From positions 1 through 8,174 of the forward strand of contig JAOUHR010000069.1 of the NCBI GenBank assembly GCA_029884515.1: 8,174 nucleotides of DNA. The letters are read 5' to 3'. Both the position numbers and the translations under genes were made by a program. This document shows, in pieces, positions 7,885-8,174 of the stretch; the stretch's first letter is position 1; every line of letters begins with the position of its first letter. The notes beneath the pieces were generated by a model, which saw only the letters and a program-made list of their open reading frames with translations, had not been told where the DNA came from and did not search any database. The stretch comes from Gemmatimonadota bacterium. GTDB taxonomy: Bacteria; Gemmatimonadota; Gemmatimonadetes; Gemmatimonadales; Gemmatimonadaceae.

Positions 7885-8174
7885 TCACCGCGCAGGGGGC
7901 AATGGTCGTGACACGGGCCAGCGCACGCCGGCGGCCTCCACCTCGAGCGACGCGCCATCGGTGCGGACGATGATCGTGCCGAGTTGGTCGGTGCGGAGCA
8001 CGGTCGCGCCGGCCTCCGCCAGGCGGCGCATCACGTCGCTGCTCGGATGTCCGTAGAGGTTCGTCGCGCCCACCGAGACGAGGGCGAGGCGTGGCCCCAC
8101 CGCATCCACGAACGCGCCGGTGGAACTCGTGCTCGATCCGTGGTGGCCCACCTTCAACACGTCCGCCGCGAGGG
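7885..8174 (-). CDS. comEC: C-terminal end of ComEC/Rec2-type metallo-beta-lactamase-fold protein (5' end outside window)
   Basis: Only the last 95 residues are visible. They open with LAADVLKVGHHGSSTSS, the HHGS-type metal-binding motif near the end of the ComEC C-terminal metallo-beta-lactamase domain, followed by VDAVGPRLALVSVGATNLYGHPSSDVMRRL, where family members have a conserved 'SVG..N.YGHP' segment, and by RTDQLGTIIVRTDG, the usual end of the domain. ComEC is the inner-membrane channel for single-stranded DNA uptake in natural transformation; its soluble domain is thought to act on the incoming DNA. Because the N-terminus and membrane helices lie outside the window, a stand-alone hydrolase of the same fold cannot be excluded. 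The gene ends 54 bases before fbp on the same strand with no terminator visible between them. Confidence 0.8.
   Translation of the reverse strand, partial: LAADVLKVGHHGSSTSSTGAFVDAVGPRLALVSVGATNLYGHPSSDVMRRLAEAGATVLRTDQLGTIIVRTDGASLEVEAAGVRWPVSRPLPPAR

Overview
The window is 8.2 kb of GC-rich bacterial DNA in which every credible gene lies on the minus strand, so the biological order runs from high to low coordinates. From upstream to downstream it is: the C-terminal end of a ComEC/Rec2-type metallo-beta-lactamase-fold protein (cut by the window edge), class I fructose-1,6-bisphosphatase (fbp), a stand-alone catalytic subunit of methylmalonyl-CoA mutase, a 275-bp gap, an FmdB-type zinc-ribbon protein, arginyl-tRNA synthetase (argS), a PfkB-family carbohydrate kinase, AIR synthetase (purM), and the N-terminal 269 residues of a secreted beta-rich, probably outer-membrane, protein (cut by the other edge). 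The signal-peptide protein, the FmdB variant, the split mutase and the very high GC3 suggest a Gram-negative soil or sediment lineage such as Gemmatimonadota. That assignment is inference; no rRNA or other decisive marker is present.

The genes form two tightly packed blocks. Block 1 is (comEC)-fbp-mutase, with a 54-bp gap before fbp and a 4-bp GTGA stop/start overlap between fbp and the mutase. Block 2 is fmdB-argS-pfkB-purM-(omp): another GTGA overlap (fmdB/argS), a 49-bp gap holding a perfect 14-bp tandem repeat (argS/pfkB), a 7-bp gap (pfkB/purM) and a 17-bp gap (purM/omp). The 275-bp gap between blocks contains the best promoter-like sequence in the window (TTGAAG, 17 bp, TAACTT), a small GC-rich hairpin across the mutase stop codon, and one doubtful 37-codon ORF.

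Functionally this is mostly central metabolism and housekeeping: gluconeogenesis (fbp), propionyl/methylmalonyl-CoA to succinyl-CoA conversion (mutase), translation (argS) and purine synthesis (purM). Combined action of fbp and the mutase in propionate-fed gluconeogenesis is plausible but only inferred from adjacency. The least understood products are the PfkB kinase (substrate unresolved), the FmdB protein with its long low-complexity tail, and the secreted protein after purM.

I found no mobile element, CRISPR array, RNA gene, or defence or biosynthetic system. The findings are local: start-codon corrections, active-site residues that fix the likely specificity of the mutase, and several leader-sequence structures. 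I do not see evidence for a previously undescribed system.
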